From positions 1-49,513 of the forward strand of contig WGMM01000023.1 in assembly GCA_016125085.1 (NCBI GenBank): a stretch of 49,513 nt of DNA, written 5' to 3'. Below are positions 36,687 through 46,011 of this stretch, one piece after another. This DNA comes from a bacterium (GTDB taxonomy: Bacteria > Planctomycetota > Planctomycetia > Isosphaerales > Isosphaeraceae). Within the stretch, counting starts at the first letter, position 1, and each line of letters starts with the position of its first letter. Below the pieces are notes generated by a model. That model worked only from the letters and a program-made list of their open reading frames with translations. It had not been told where the DNA came from and ran no database searches. Both the position numbers and the translations under genes were made by a program.

Positions 36687-37850
36687 TCAAGGGCGATCCT
36701 GGTTTGTCGAATTCGTCGACTTCGGAAATTTCGATTCGCCGTCCGTAATCGACCGATCGAAACTCAGCATAGTCAAGATCCAAAGAGGAGCGGAGACTCG
36801 CAATCCGTTGATCGCTTTGCCCCAAACCTCGATGGAAAGACAGGCTGTGAACAATGCCCAGATCGCAAGCGGAAACGAAATCTCTGGCCGTTCCGAACGC
36901 CAGGCGATCCGCAAAGCGATAAGCACATACGATGCACCGAATAGGGTCATCAGCACATCGGAAAACAGGATCGCTTCATGGCCCGAAACCCATCCGAAAA
37001 CGGTGTCGAAAATGCCTTCGAACGGCAGTCCCATGTTTTTCGCCAAAGCGTTCGGCCCGTTCGGAATATTTGCATTCAGCCAGATTTCCCATGCGACCAG
37101 TATGATCGAAGATAGCAGGCCGATCTTCAATGCGGAGCCAATATCCTTGCGGCGGATCGAGACGAGCATCGCCGACAAAACGAACAGAATCATCGTTTCC
37201 CGAGTCAGAACCCCGGCCGTGAACAGAATCGATGCCGCTGCGGTTCTTTTCCTGCAGTAACAGGCATAGCCGGACAGAGCGAAACCCAACGCCAGAGGAT
37301 CTGCAAGCAGAATGCCGACGGAACTCATGACTCCCGGAGAGACGAGTGACCGCAGCAAGGCCCTGGAATCTCGTCCAAACTGATCGGCGAGATCGGCCGC
37401 GGCTCCCATTGTCAGTCCGAAACCCAAAACCGACAAAAAGATCATCGCACATAAAGTAAGCCATGGGGAAAACCAGCCAAAACCTCCAGCCAATAAGGGG
37501 TATAGGATACGTCGATAGCGGTATCGGGGGTTTTCCTTCGAATCAATCAGCAATTGCGGTGATTGGTGATGACCGAATGGGTCCCGCGCTATCAAATAGA
37601 AATACTCGCCGTCATGTCCGTATTCCGTTCCTGGCCCAAGTGGGCCAAGCTGATCGCTAATCAGTTCCCTCGATGCTTTTGACTCGGCGCAGTGCAATAG
37701 CCAGGGCCATTGTCCTTGACCATTGATGCGAACCAACAGGAATTGGAAAGATAACGCAAAAAAAGACCCGATCAATAACCAAGATATGACGAATCCAGGA
37801 TTCGCGATGGGCCTCATCGATTCGATGTCTTGAGGTTTTCCTTGCGTCAT
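36687..37850 (-). CDS. Polytopic membrane protein, 387 aa, possibly GT-C type
   Basis: About nine hydrophobic helices are visible (for example SWLLIGSFFALSFQFLLV near the N-terminus and ILFTAGVLTRETMILFVL near the middle). The outer loop after the first helix has GPGTEYGHDGEYFYLIARDP, with an Asp-Gly-Glu motif like that of membrane glycosyltransferases; LTRETMIL is also typical of such proteins. Function is inferred only weakly. Start 37850 is one choice; 37889 and 37817 are also possible. It shares its 3' side with the convergent gene and follows the tRNA-modification fusion by 43 bases. Confidence 0.72.
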   Translation of the reverse strand: MTQGKPQDIESMRPIANPGFVISWLLIGSFFALSFQFLLVRINGQGQWPWLLHCAESKASRELISDQLGPLGPGTEYGHDGEYFYLIARDPFGHHQSPQLLIDSKENPRYRYRRILYPLLAGGFGWFSPWLTLCAMIFLSVLGFGLTMGAAADLADQFGRDSRALLRSLVSPGVMSSVGILLADPLALGFALSGYACYCRKRTAAASILFTAGVLTRETMILFVLSAMLVSIRRKDIGSALKIGLLSSIILVAWEIWLNANIPNGPNALAKNMGLPFEGIFDTVFGWVSGHEAILFSDVLMTLFGASYVLIALRIAWRSERPEISFPLAIWALFTACLSIEVWGKAINGLRVSAPLWILTMLSFDRSITDGESKFPKSTNSTNQDRP

Positions 37851-37893
37851 TGCTCGAATTCCAGTCGCGAACGTTATCGACGTTGGCAAAGGT

Positions 37894-39684
37894 TCAAGTG
37901 CTCGCCCAATCCGGCGGTACCACCTCGAACGTCATCGGCTCGTCCGTCACCGGATGCCGAAACTTCAGACTGCAAGCGAAGAGGCAAAGGGGGGCTTCGT
38001 CGGCGTCGATCGTCTGCCTGTCCCCGATCCCGCCGCCCGGCAGGTAAACCGTATCGCCCACGATCGCATGACCCAGATGCCACAGGTGCACGCGAATCTG
38101 GTTCGTGCGGCCCGTGCGGGGGCGGGCTTCGACGAGCGCCGTGCCGTCCTCGAATCGCTTCAGTGTGCGGAATTCCGTCAGTGAGGGCATTCCGGCCTCG
38201 AAATCGACATCGCGAGAACCGACATCGCCGGAAGTTGCCCGGATCGGTGCATCGCTCGCGAATTCATCTGTCGAAGGGTGGCCATGAACGCGGGCCAGAT
38301 AGATTTTTTCGACCTCGCCCCGCTCGAACTGCGGCTGCAGAAGGCCGGCGAAATGGCGGGTTCGGGAAAATGCCATCACACCTGCCGTATTGGCGTCCAG
38401 CCGGTGCGCCGGCCGCGGGCTCTGCGGGCTGTAAACTTCGGCCAGAATGCTCTGCAGCGTGTTTCGATTGAACCGCCCGCACGGATGCACCGGCAGGGGG
38501 GCGGGCTTGTTCAGGACGAGAATCGCTTCGTCTTCGTAAATCAGGCGAATATCGGGGTTCACGTCGGGCTCGACGATCGCCTCGAGCTTCTGATAGTAAC
38601 GATCGCCGGCCGATACGACGTGCCCGGCTCCTACGGGCTTGCGTTCGCGATCGAAAAACCGCCCCTCGGCGATCCTGGCGGACCATTCCTCAAGCGGCAC
38701 ATGAGGCAGGATACCTGCGAGAAAGTCGATGAGAGTCGCGCCATGCAGCCGAGCCGGCACCTTCACCGGCCGGTAATTGTCGTACCGAACCGAGCCGGGC
38801 AGGGGGCTGGTCGCTCGCCGGATCGCTGCCTGACGTCTTTCCAGCGATTTACGCTGTTTTTCTTCCTCCGGCACGAAGCAATACGGGCAACTTTTGCCGA
38901 AAACATAGCGCGGATCGGCCTGGTCTTCGATCGTCAGCGGCGACTGGCAGGCGAAGCACTTGGCTGAGTCGCTTTCGCAAAGGCAGGGGTCAAGCCCGAC
39001 ACGTTGGTCGAAAACGAAGCAATCGCCTTCATAATGATCGCCGCCGACCTCTTCGAAATACTTAAGGATGCCGCCTTCGATCTGAAAGATATTGCGGAAG
39101 CCCAGCTTTTCCATGAACGGCCCGGCCTTCTCGCAGCGGATTCCGCCCGTGCAGAAGGTCACCACCGGCTTGTCTTTCCAGTCCTCGGGTAACTGCTTGA
39201 CCGCCTGGGGGAACTGGCGAAAATGGCCGATATCCAGATGCTTCGCCCCGGTGAAGGTGCCCAGCTGCACTTCGTACTGGTTGCGGGTGTCGAGCAGGAT
39301 CAGTTCACGGCCCTCGTCGAGCCAGCGTTTCAGCTCCGCGGGCGGCAGTTTCTGATGCGAATATGAATTTACGTTGAGATCCCCCACGCCGAAAGCGATG
39401 ATCTCTTTCTTGAGCTTCACGAGCATGCGGGTAAACGGCTGCTCGTCGCTTTCGCTGTATTTGGCAGCGAGCGATTCCAGGCCCGGCACCTGGCGGATCC
39501 TGGCCAGGATCGCTTCGATCGCGTCCGCCGGACCTGCCAGGAAAAGATTGATGCCTTCGCTGGCCAGCAGAATCGTGCCCTTCAGGCCAAGTTCCCGGCA
39601 GCGAGCAAGCAAGTCCTCTCGCAGTGGCTTCAGGTCGGTCAGGTCCGCGAATTTGTAGGCCGAGATGTTGACGATCTGTGGCAT
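37894..39684 (-). CDS. trhO: Fusion of tRNA uridine-34 hydroxylase (TrhO) and RluA-type pseudouridine synthase
   Basis: This is a 596-aa bifunctional enzyme. Residues 1-275 are a TrhO/YceA protein: an N-terminal domain (GTILLASEGINLFLAG, 36-51), a rhodanese domain with the catalytic Cys178 in FCTGGIRCEKAG, and a Cys-rich tail (CLC..CFAC..CPYC, about 234-269) likely binding zinc. TrhO makes 5-hydroxyuridine at tRNA position 34 using O2. Residues about 305-596 are an RluA-family pseudouridine synthase with the catalytic Asp430 in AHRLDANTAGVMAFS and the later GRTNQIRVHL motif. An S4-like stretch (about 315-365) precedes the catalytic domain. Both active sites look intact. RNA targets of the second half are unknown. 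Confidence 0.93.
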   Translation of the reverse strand: MPQIVNISAYKFADLTDLKPLREDLLARCRELGLKGTILLASEGINLFLAGPADAIEAILARIRQVPGLESLAAKYSESDEQPFTRMLVKLKKEIIAFGVGDLNVNSYSHQKLPPAELKRWLDEGRELILLDTRNQYEVQLGTFTGAKHLDIGHFRQFPQAVKQLPEDWKDKPVVTFCTGGIRCEKAGPFMEKLGFRNIFQIEGGILKYFEEVGGDHYEGDCFVFDQRVGLDPCLCESDSAKCFACQSPLTIEDQADPRYVFGKSCPYCFVPEEEKQRKSLERRQAAIRRATSPLPGSVRYDNYRPVKVPARLHGATLIDFLAGILPHVPLEEWSARIAEGRFFDRERKPVGAGHVVSAGDRYYQKLEAIVEPDVNPDIRLIYEDEAILVLNKPAPLPVHPCGRFNRNTLQSILAEVYSPQSPRPAHRLDANTAGVMAFSRTRHFAGLLQPQFERGEVEKIYLARVHGHPSTDEFASDAPIRATSGDVGSRDVDFEAGMPSLTEFRTLKRFEDGTALVEARPRTGRTNQIRVHLWHLGHAIVGDTVYLPGGGIGDRQTIDADEAPLCLFACSLKFRHPVTDEPMTFEVVPPDWAST

Positions 39685-39935
39685 GGCACGGAGTTTTCGA
39701 GAGTCCTTCGATTTGGCTTGACGACCCGTGGACGTAACCTCCGAAATGTTACCGATAAGTCCTATTCGGGAAAAGGTCCGCCCGCGATGTTGATGGCCGT
39801 TCCGGATCTGTTAATCTGATTTCCGGCATCCTTCGATCTCGAAAATACTTCGACCGTCGTGGCCGAACCAGCCAGTCCCCGGAGGTCTTCGACACCCGAT
39901 CGCCCCCTCCCGTTTCGCTACGAAATCCGAGCACT

Positions 39936-40847
39936 ATGACCAGTGATCGAATCCCCGGCTCGCTCAGAAAAATCGTCCTTGCAGCAGCGGCTTATTTCCT
40001 GGGCCAGTCCATCGCATGGCCTCTGGTCGGGGCGACTTCGATCAAGCCCCCGAACTTGCCGTCTGTCGAGAGTCCCACGCTTACCATTGCCTGGTTCGCC
40101 CTGAGTACACTGATCATCTCTGCTGGCGTCGTGGGGGTCGCAACTGACATCCGTGGCGGACTGTGGGCCAGATGGGCGATTACGGCCGCCTTGATTTATT
40201 TCCTTTATACAGCAGGCACGGCGATCGAACTGACGGTATTCACGAAGTTCGAAGGTCAGGCGTATCTGGCTCTCGCGGGGATCCTGCCTGCCATCGCTTG
40301 CGCACTGGTGACCGTGAGACTGAACGAAACCGCTCCGGCGTTCCGTTCGAATCTGCGCTTTGACGGATCCATGGCTGGGCGGCTCGCTGTTTGCTGGCTC
40401 GCATATCCTGTCGTCTACTTTTTTTTCGGATCCCTGATCTCTCCATTCGTGCTTGAGGATTACATGGATGACTCCAGCATGCTGACGGTTCCTTCCCTGA
40501 GCATGCTGATGGGAGTTCTGGCCATCCGCAGCACGATATTCCTTTTGCCTTCGATCGCCGTGATCGAACGCTGGCAAGCCAATCGCATGCGGCTCTGGCT
40601 CGTTCTGGGCTGGTCGCATTCGGCTCTTGTAGGGCTTGCCGGGCTCGTGATGCCGAATCCCGTTCTTTCGCCGAAATTGCGACTCGTTCACGCGGTGGAG
40701 ATCTCGGCCGATTCGTTCGCTTACGCGGGGATTCTTGTGCTGGTCCTCACTGCCGGAACGGCCCGGGGCGTTGCGGGCACCACCGGTAAAGAAGCGTCGA
40801 CCGGCAGCGAGGGCGATCTCGATTCGACACTTCCCGCTGACGATTGA
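39936..40847 (+). CDS. Polytopic membrane protein, 303 aa, function unknown
   Basis: Six to seven hydrophobic segments are visible (for example IVLAAAAYFLGQSIAWPLVG near the N-terminus and LAGILPAIACALVTV near the middle). The C-terminal tail (about 280-303) is soluble, rich in Thr, Gly, Ser and Asp. I recognise no family. It is divergent from the TrhO-RluA gene across 251 bases. No ribosome-binding site is clear. Confidence 0.65.
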   Translation: MTSDRIPGSLRKIVLAAAAYFLGQSIAWPLVGATSIKPPNLPSVESPTLTIAWFALSTLIISAGVVGVATDIRGGLWARWAITAALIYFLYTAGTAIELTVFTKFEGQAYLALAGILPAIACALVTVRLNETAPAFRSNLRFDGSMAGRLAVCWLAYPVVYFFFGSLISPFVLEDYMDDSSMLTVPSLSMLMGVLAIRSTIFLLPSIAVIERWQANRMRLWLVLGWSHSALVGLAGLVMPNPVLSPKLRLVHAVEISADSFAYAGILVLVLTAGTARGVAGTTGKEASTGSEGDLDSTLPADD

Positions 40848-40913
40848 CCGCGATGGTACAGGAACGTTCGGGATCCGAGGCATGGCGATCAGCAACGTTC
40901 GAAGACCTGACAC

Positions 40914-40941
40914 TTGCCGCGTATTCGGAACATGTTATGCT
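40914..40941 (+). promoter_or_regulatory. Possible sigma-70 type promoter for the aldo/keto reductase
   Basis: TTGCCG at 40914-40919 and TATGCT at 40936-40941 with 16 bases between resemble -35 and -10 boxes. It lies 133 bases before the ATG of the reductase gene. Base matches are partial. Confidence 0.35.
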
Positions 40942-41073
40942 GAAGCCTGAAACCGGCGAAATCCATCCGGTGCAAGGGGCTTGCGAACTCCGCCTTCGAA
41001 GCTGCCGACGCACCGATTCGCCCGCATGACCGGAGCGCACGCAGCGGCCCTGAAACGAGGAGCGAGAAGCCCA

Positions 41074-42318
41074 ATGGATCCTATCGAAACCAGCCGTCGG
41101 TCGTTCGTTCAGTCCGCGGGACTCGCGGCAGCCGCGACGGCCACCGTCCGGGCGCAGGACACGCCAAAACCCGAAGGCGAAGCCGCCAACGCCGCCCCGG
41201 CCAAACCCCTGCCACGCCGCAAGCTCGGCAAAACGGGCGTGGAAATCACCATGCTCAACCAGGGCGCGGTGCGGGGGCAATCGTATGACCGTATCCTCCG
41301 GTTCGCCTATGCCCAGGGCGTGCGCACGTTCGACACCGCAAAGGTTTACGGCACCGAGCCGAACTTCAAAAAGTGGTTCGAACAATCGCCCGATGTACGC
41401 AAGGAAATCTTCCTCGTCACCAAGGACATGCCGAAGAAGTCTTCGGAACTGATCCGCATGCTCGACGAGCGTCTCGAAACGCTCGGCACCGATTATGTCG
41501 ACCTGTTCTTCATCCATGGTCTGGGCGATCAGCACAGCACGGATCAGGCCATCGACATGGTCACCAGCCAGGAATTCAAGGAAACGGCCGACAAGATCCG
41601 CAAATCGGGCAAGGCGAAATTCGTCGGCTTCTCGTCGCACCATAAGGACAGGGGGCTGATCATCCAGAAGGCCGCTGAAGCCGGGTTCGTCGACGCCGTC
41701 ATGCTCCAGTACACGCCCTGGCTCGATAAGGATTCGCCCCTGAACAAGGGCCTGGACGTCGCCCACGAAAAAGGCATGGGCCTGATCACCATGAAGCACA
41801 TCGCCGGCCAGTTCTTCGGCGACAAGCCGAAGGGCGACATCCTGGCCGACGTGCAGCAGAAAGTGCCTATGCTCAAGGAACGCAACCTGACGCCGTTCCA
41901 GGGCCTCCTGCACGCCATCTGGACAGACGAACGGCTCGCTTCGTGCTGCGTCTCGATGCGCAATACCGACCACATCCGCCAGAATATCGACGCCCTGATG
42001 CGGTATGAGCCGGTCAAGGTCGCTCAACTCCTCGAGCTTCGCGACGCCGCCCTGGCTCACGGCCCCACCCTGTGCGCCGACTGCGACGGCCGCTGCTCGA
42101 AAGCCGCCGGAACGAAGGCCGAGCTGGGCGTGCTGACCCGCTATCTCACCTATCACCAGCACCTGGGAGACCGCCAGACGGCCCGCAAGCAGTTCGCCGA
42201 TCTGCCGGCCGAAGCCAAAGACTGGGCCGGCGCCGACCTGGCCGCCGCGAAGGAAGCCTGCCCCAACAAGCTCGACTTCGCAGCACTTCTGCCCAAGGTG
42301 GACGAATACCTCGCCTGA
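41074..42318 (+). CDS. Tat-exported aldo/keto reductase
   Basis: This 414-aa NAD(P)H-dependent oxidoreductase has the AKR tetrad visible as Asp87 (RTFDTAKVYG), Tyr92, Lys117 (FLVTKDMPK) and His148 (LFFIHGLG). The N-terminus has a twin-arginine signal (SRRSFVQSAGLAAAATATV, 8-26), so the enzyme should be exported folded with its cofactor. A C-terminal Cys cluster (CADCDGRCSK, about 335-344) resembles the short Fe-S or metal site of AKR-ferredoxin-type proteins, but with too few Cys to be sure. GAGGAG lies some 12 bases before ATG 41074. Substrate, probably a sugar or keto-sugar, is not known. Confidence 0.9.
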   Translation: MDPIETSRRSFVQSAGLAAAATATVRAQDTPKPEGEAANAAPAKPLPRRKLGKTGVEITMLNQGAVRGQSYDRILRFAYAQGVRTFDTAKVYGTEPNFKKWFEQSPDVRKEIFLVTKDMPKKSSELIRMLDERLETLGTDYVDLFFIHGLGDQHSTDQAIDMVTSQEFKETADKIRKSGKAKFVGFSSHHKDRGLIIQKAAEAGFVDAVMLQYTPWLDKDSPLNKGLDVAHEKGMGLITMKHIAGQFFGDKPKGDILADVQQKVPMLKERNLTPFQGLLHAIWTDERLASCCVSMRNTDHIRQNIDALMRYEPVKVAQLLELRDAALAHGPTLCADCDGRCSKAAGTKAELGVLTRYLTYHQHLGDRQTARKQFADLPAEAKDWAGADLAAAKEACPNKLDFAALLPKVDEYLA

Positions 42319-42357
42319 TCGAATCGACGCTTCGATCTCCTGGATCCGAAATTCCGA

Positions 42358-42391
42358 CCGGTCTGGCCTGAAAAGGTCAGGCCGGTTTTTT
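42358..42391 (+). terminator. Rho-independent terminator
   Basis: CCGGTCTGGCCT and AGGTCAGGCCGG form a 12-bp stem with two G-T wobbles around a GAAA loop, followed by six T. It lies 39 bases past the aldo/keto reductase stop and ends its transcript. Confidence 0.9.
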
Positions 42392-42408
42392 CGTATTCGA
42401 AATGAAAT

Positions 42409-43269
42409 CTATCGAATTCGATGCGATGCCGCGGGAACCGGCTCGGATTCCGCCAGATTCAGTCCGCAATGCTTGCAGCGATCGCCAGGTACGTTGCTGC
42501 CGAACGACATGACGAAACTCTTGCCGCACCCGGGACAATGGAACTTCATCAGCAGCGTCCAGCTCCAGATCATGCCGCAAAACGCCAGGATGAACCCCAG
42601 CGTGATCAAGCCCAGAGCGAAATGGATAAGCTGTTGAGCCACACTCGCACCCGGTACGAATGCGCTGGCGATTCTCGATACGAGCCCAGGCTCCCGGCGA
42701 TCTCCACTCACGTACCCGAACCTGTAAGCGATCGATACCATCGCGGCGGCCAGCAGAAACGACGCCATGCATGAGATCGTGTGGGTTCTGCGCAAAAGCC
42801 GATAGCGATTCGAGGCTTCCGCCAAAACCTCCGCATGGATTTCCCGTGACGGGTGTTTCTTCAGTTCCCTTTTCCCGACGAGAATCCGCTTCCAATCGGA
42901 TCGGAATTCACGGATCGCTCGAGACAACGGACGCTCGACCGAACTCACCGTAGCCCCTGCATGCGCCATCGCCAGGTCGAGCGATTGGGCGATCGCGCCG
43001 GGCAGCACGGAACCGTCCGCAGCAAGCCGCGCGAAAATGCGCGTCGGGCCAGTTTCTCCTGAAGTCGAACAGAACAGGTCGATCGGAATCCCGTGGATTG
43101 CCGTTCGCAAGATGGCCCGCTTCACGCCCGGATCAGCGGCCGAGGTCGATCGAGTTTCGTCAGACGCAGATAGAGACCGTTTCTGGACGACCTCGAGCCC
43201 CTGATGCCGGAACGATTCGGCCAGTTGAGCGAATGCGGCGTTCGAAATCAGGTAGACAGAGTAAATCAT
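42409..43269 (-). CDS. Membrane zinc-ribbon protein, 286 aa (paralogue A)
   Basis: The protein has an N-terminal soluble part (about 1-145), two membrane segments (about 160-178 and 205-230) and a C-terminal zinc ribbon with Cys pairs CPGC and CKHC. The motif EIHAEVLAEASNRYRLLRR before the membrane part is shared with the next protein (43439-43897). No enzyme motif is seen. Start 43269 was preferred over 43290, with modest evidence. Its 3' end faces the terminator of the reductase gene. Confidence 0.72.
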   Translation of the reverse strand: MIYSVYLISNAAFAQLAESFRHQGLEVVQKRSLSASDETRSTSAADPGVKRAILRTAIHGIPIDLFCSTSGETGPTRIFARLAADGSVLPGAIAQSLDLAMAHAGATVSSVERPLSRAIREFRSDWKRILVGKRELKKHPSREIHAEVLAEASNRYRLLRRTHTISCMASFLLAAAMVSIAYRFGYVSGDRREPGLVSRIASAFVPGASVAQQLIHFALGLITLGFILAFCGMIWSWTLLMKFHCPGCGKSFVMSFGSNVPGDRCKHCGLNLAESEPVPAASHRIR

Positions 43270-43438
43270 CGTCGCCGAGCGAACTCCCATCAGTCGTTGC
43301 GATCGAGGCCATCGATCCTATTCCGAATTCGGCAGCAACGCCAGTGATTGGCCGAAGAACGTGCGATTCGGACGAAGCTCAAGAATCCCGATTTCGAAAC
43401 GATCGTGCCTGAACATCGCACGGACAATGCACGAACGA

Positions 43439-43897
43439 TCAAGGAAACTGCACATCCTGATTCTCTTCGATCTCTCGAAGCGACAGGTCGAGCCCACAGA
43501 CCCGGCATCGATCCTTGTTCGGGAAAATCTTATTGAAATCGTAAAAGATGCTGCCGCAACGTGGACAGCGGAAATAATAGTATCGATTCGGCTCGACGAT
43601 GATGGCGTATAGTCCGAAGTATGTAAATCCAGCCCCATATCCGAGAAATAGAATCCCTATCCATTCCTTTGGCATGAATGAAGCGAACATTGAGATAAGG
43701 ATCGGAAAGCTTGCGAAGAAAAGGAAAAAACGCAGACGGGTATTCACCATCGCACGCCGCAAAGCCTCCTTTCTCCGGCTCGCCTCGGCCACGACTTCTT
43801 GCGAGATCTCACGGTATTCGACCTTTCGGGGAAACCCAAAAAGCTCGCCGTGAATTGCGAAAAACTCGCGAACCAGATGCTTCAGTTCTCGAAACAT
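43439..43897 (-). CDS. Membrane zinc-ribbon protein, 152 aa (paralogue B)
   Basis: This short relative of the neighbouring 286-aa protein has EISQEVVAEASRRKEALRR at about 30-48, two membrane helices (about 56-73 and 78-100) and a zinc ribbon at the end (Cys111, Cys114, Cys131, Cys134). The order helix, two membrane segments, ribbon is the same in both, so they are duplicates that differ by the longer N-terminal part of the neighbour. The ribbon would face the cytoplasm if the helices form a hairpin. GAGAGGG lies 11 bases before the ATG. Confidence 0.75.
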   Translation of the reverse strand: MFRELKHLVREFFAIHGELFGFPRKVEYREISQEVVAEASRRKEALRRAMVNTRLRFFLFFASFPILISMFASFMPKEWIGILFLGYGAGFTYFGLYAIIVEPNRYYYFRCPRCGSIFYDFNKIFPNKDRCRVCGLDLSLREIEENQDVQFP

Positions 43898-43958
43898 GGC
43901 AAAAGAAACCCTCTCTTGCTGATTCGAGCTAAATCAGCATTCGACCTTGCTTACCGTT

Positions 43959-45221
43959 TCAATCCCCCGGCAGCAACTCCGTCGGATGCGTGCCCTCCGG
44001 CAACAGGCAAAGCGCCACCACGGCCAGGGTCTCCAGCGTGAAGATCAGCGGCACGACGAATCCTTCCCGCACGAAAAGCTGCGTCTGAACCAGATAGTCG
44101 CCCGAAGCCGCCAGTGTCAGAAACAGCAAAAGCCGCAGGGGTTTCGATCCGGCATAGCGGGTGACCTGATCGACCATCAGCACGGCGATCAGAATGACGA
44201 GCAGAATGTGCTCATATTGCAATTCATACCGCTTCGCCTCGTTCAGCGCTTCGAGAATGTCATAAACGAAACCGACGATCGTGAAGCTCAGCGCCACGTG
44301 CCACGCCAGTTCGGGCATCAGGCAGACGATCAAGAGCAGCACAGGCACGATCACCGTGAAGTTCAAGCGAAAGCCCCATGAATAATTGGCCTGAAATGCG
44401 GCTGCGATCAGAACGATGGCCGCCAGGATCGTGCCAGGCACGGTCGCGCGGGGAACGATCGTGAATTTCGAATCCGCTTTCAGAGGCAGATGCTTCGAAG
44501 CGAGAGCGAAACCCAACCCCAGGCAGGCGCCGAAGCTGAATTCCATCATCTTCCACCACGAACCCTTGTGCCATGGGGCTGGCAAATGCAGGCCCACCAA
44601 GAGCCACAGCGATCCGCCGCCGAACCCGACCGCGCCGGCCAGGGTGCCTTTACCGAGAAACCGGAACATTTCGGACCGGTTCGAAGTAAAACACGCCAGA
44701 TAGGCCGAGGCGACGACCGGGCCGAGGAACTGGCCGAACCAGACTTCCTCACGGGGCTTGTTCACAGGGTCGGAAAAATAAATGAGCCTGGGCACATCGA
44801 CGACCTGCCAGCCGATCAGTGTGAAGATCGTCAGCAGGAGCAGGGCCCCCCAGCTTCGCGCCCAGGAGTTACGGCAATCTTCGTCGGAGTCGATCCAGAT
44901 AAGTAGCGCCGCACCGAGCGCCCAGACGGCCCCCTTGATCGTCAGCCCCAGCATGCCCCAGGCGGCCGTGTCCCAGGTTCGCAGCAGGCCGATCGTCTGT
45001 CCGTAGGTTTCCTGCCCGCCCAGGCCGAAGCCGAGGGACGTCCAGGCCGCGAAAACGCCCAGACGAACCCCGCCAAGGCCGAACTTCCAGCCCAGGCAGA
45101 GGGCGAGCATCGTTCCCGGGATCATCGCCCCGACCGAGCCGCCGCCGATTGTGCCGCGCAGGCCCCATCCCAGGGAACCGGCCAAAGTGGAAAGGATCAG
45201 GAAGCGTCGACGATCGAACAT
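43959..45221 (-). CDS. Polytopic membrane protein, 420 aa, unknown function
   Basis: About twelve hydrophobic segments run through the protein, rich in Gly, Leu and Trp (for example LSTLAGSLGWGLRGTIGGG at the start and LLLVGLHLP in the middle). Charged residues are few in the membrane and clustered in loops such as YFSDPVNKPREEVWFGQF. The N-terminus begins MFDRRRFLIL, a positive-inside anchor. I recognise no family. It lies 64 bases after a DUF1080-like gene on the same strand and may be co-transcribed with it. Confidence 0.7.
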   Translation of the reverse strand: MFDRRRFLILSTLAGSLGWGLRGTIGGGSVGAMIPGTMLALCLGWKFGLGGVRLGVFAAWTSLGFGLGGQETYGQTIGLLRTWDTAAWGMLGLTIKGAVWALGAALLIWIDSDEDCRNSWARSWGALLLLTIFTLIGWQVVDVPRLIYFSDPVNKPREEVWFGQFLGPVVASAYLACFTSNRSEMFRFLGKGTLAGAVGFGGGSLWLLVGLHLPAPWHKGSWWKMMEFSFGACLGLGFALASKHLPLKADSKFTIVPRATVPGTILAAIVLIAAAFQANYSWGFRLNFTVIVPVLLLIVCLMPELAWHVALSFTIVGFVYDILEALNEAKRYELQYEHILLVILIAVLMVDQVTRYAGSKPLRLLLFLTLAASGDYLVQTQLFVREGFVVPLIFTLETLAVVALCLLPEGTHPTELLPGD

Positions 45222-45285
45222 CAGCAGAGTTTCTCAATCGAACGGGTGGGAACAGACGAAAGGAGCAGCGAATCCGAAACGATCG

Positions 45286-45972
45286 TCAGATCACGATTTC
45301 CTTCAGGGATGCCGCACGGATTTGACCGACACAGCCGAAGGAGGCGAAACCGAGGGGTTCGCAGGGGCGTGACTCGACGCGAGTGCGCAACGAACGGTCC
45401 GTTCCGTCGAAGTCGACCACCTGCTTGCCGTCCACGTGGACCGTCACTTTGCGGCCCTTCACAAAGATCACGAAACGATACCAGCGGCCGTTATCGAACT
45501 CAACGCGTGTCCCCGTCTCGTTTTCCGAGGCATCGGCGCCGTCGATCGAGGAAAGCCCGGTGACGTTACCGCTCCAGCCACCGTTGACGAACGTCAGGTG
45601 GCCGCCATCGACCGGAAACGTGGCTGCGGCGAAGAAGTCGTCGCCTTCGACTCGCCGGGCCTCGTATGTCAGCTCGAAGTTCTTGAAAAATGCATCCTTG
45701 CGGTCGATCGTCACGCCCGTCATGGGGTTTCCCTTACCGAGGGTTACCACACCGTCGAGGACCTGAACCTCACCGGGGCGAAAGAAGTCGGTCAGCTTCC
45801 AGCCATCGAGCGAATCGTTCCGGAACAGGGCTACTGGTTTCGCTTCGGTCGGTTCGGACAGCTCGGACGAAGAAGCGGCCCCGAATGCATGCCGGCCAAG
45901 GAACCCGCAGGAAAGGGCTCGAACCGAAACGTCGCAGAATCTTCTTCTATCGAGCTTTAAGTGTCGATCCAC
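45286..45972 (-). CDS. Exported DUF1080-like protein, 228 aa
   Basis: The protein carries one DUF1080/concanavalin-like domain (about 50-228): FRNDSLDGWKLTDFFRPGE, then FFKNFELTYEARRVEGDDFF and FVKGRKVTVHVDGKQVVDF. It is expected to bind or cleave a keto-disaccharide or related sugar. The start is GTG 45970-45972, supported by AGGAGGT about 9 bases upstream; the longer frame to 46215 has no such site. The N-terminus VDRHLKLDRRRFCDVSV followed by RALSCGFLG may be a Tat signal or lipoprotein signal. A small hairpin lies just upstream of the ribosome-binding site. Confidence 0.85.
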   Translation of the reverse strand: MDRHLKLDRRRFCDVSVRALSCGFLGRHAFGAASSSELSEPTEAKPVALFRNDSLDGWKLTDFFRPGEVQVLDGVVTLGKGNPMTGVTIDRKDAFFKNFELTYEARRVEGDDFFAAATFPVDGGHLTFVNGGWSGNVTGLSSIDGADASENETGTRVEFDNGRWYRFVIFVKGRKVTVHVDGKQVVDFDGTDRSLRTRVESRPCEPLGFASFGCVGQIRAASLKEIVI

Positions 45973-45989
45973 AGTAAGACGACCTCCTG

Positions 45990-46011
45990 AATTGGGGCGA
46001 TCCGCCCAATT
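45990..46011 (-). promoter_or_regulatory. Hairpin adjoining the ribosome-binding site of the DUF1080-like gene
   Basis: AATTGGG and CCCAATT form a 7-bp stem with an 8-base loop, right next to ACCTCCT (complement of the Shine-Dalgarno sequence). It might control access to the ribosome-binding site; alternatively it ends a transcript from upstream. Confidence 0.35.
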
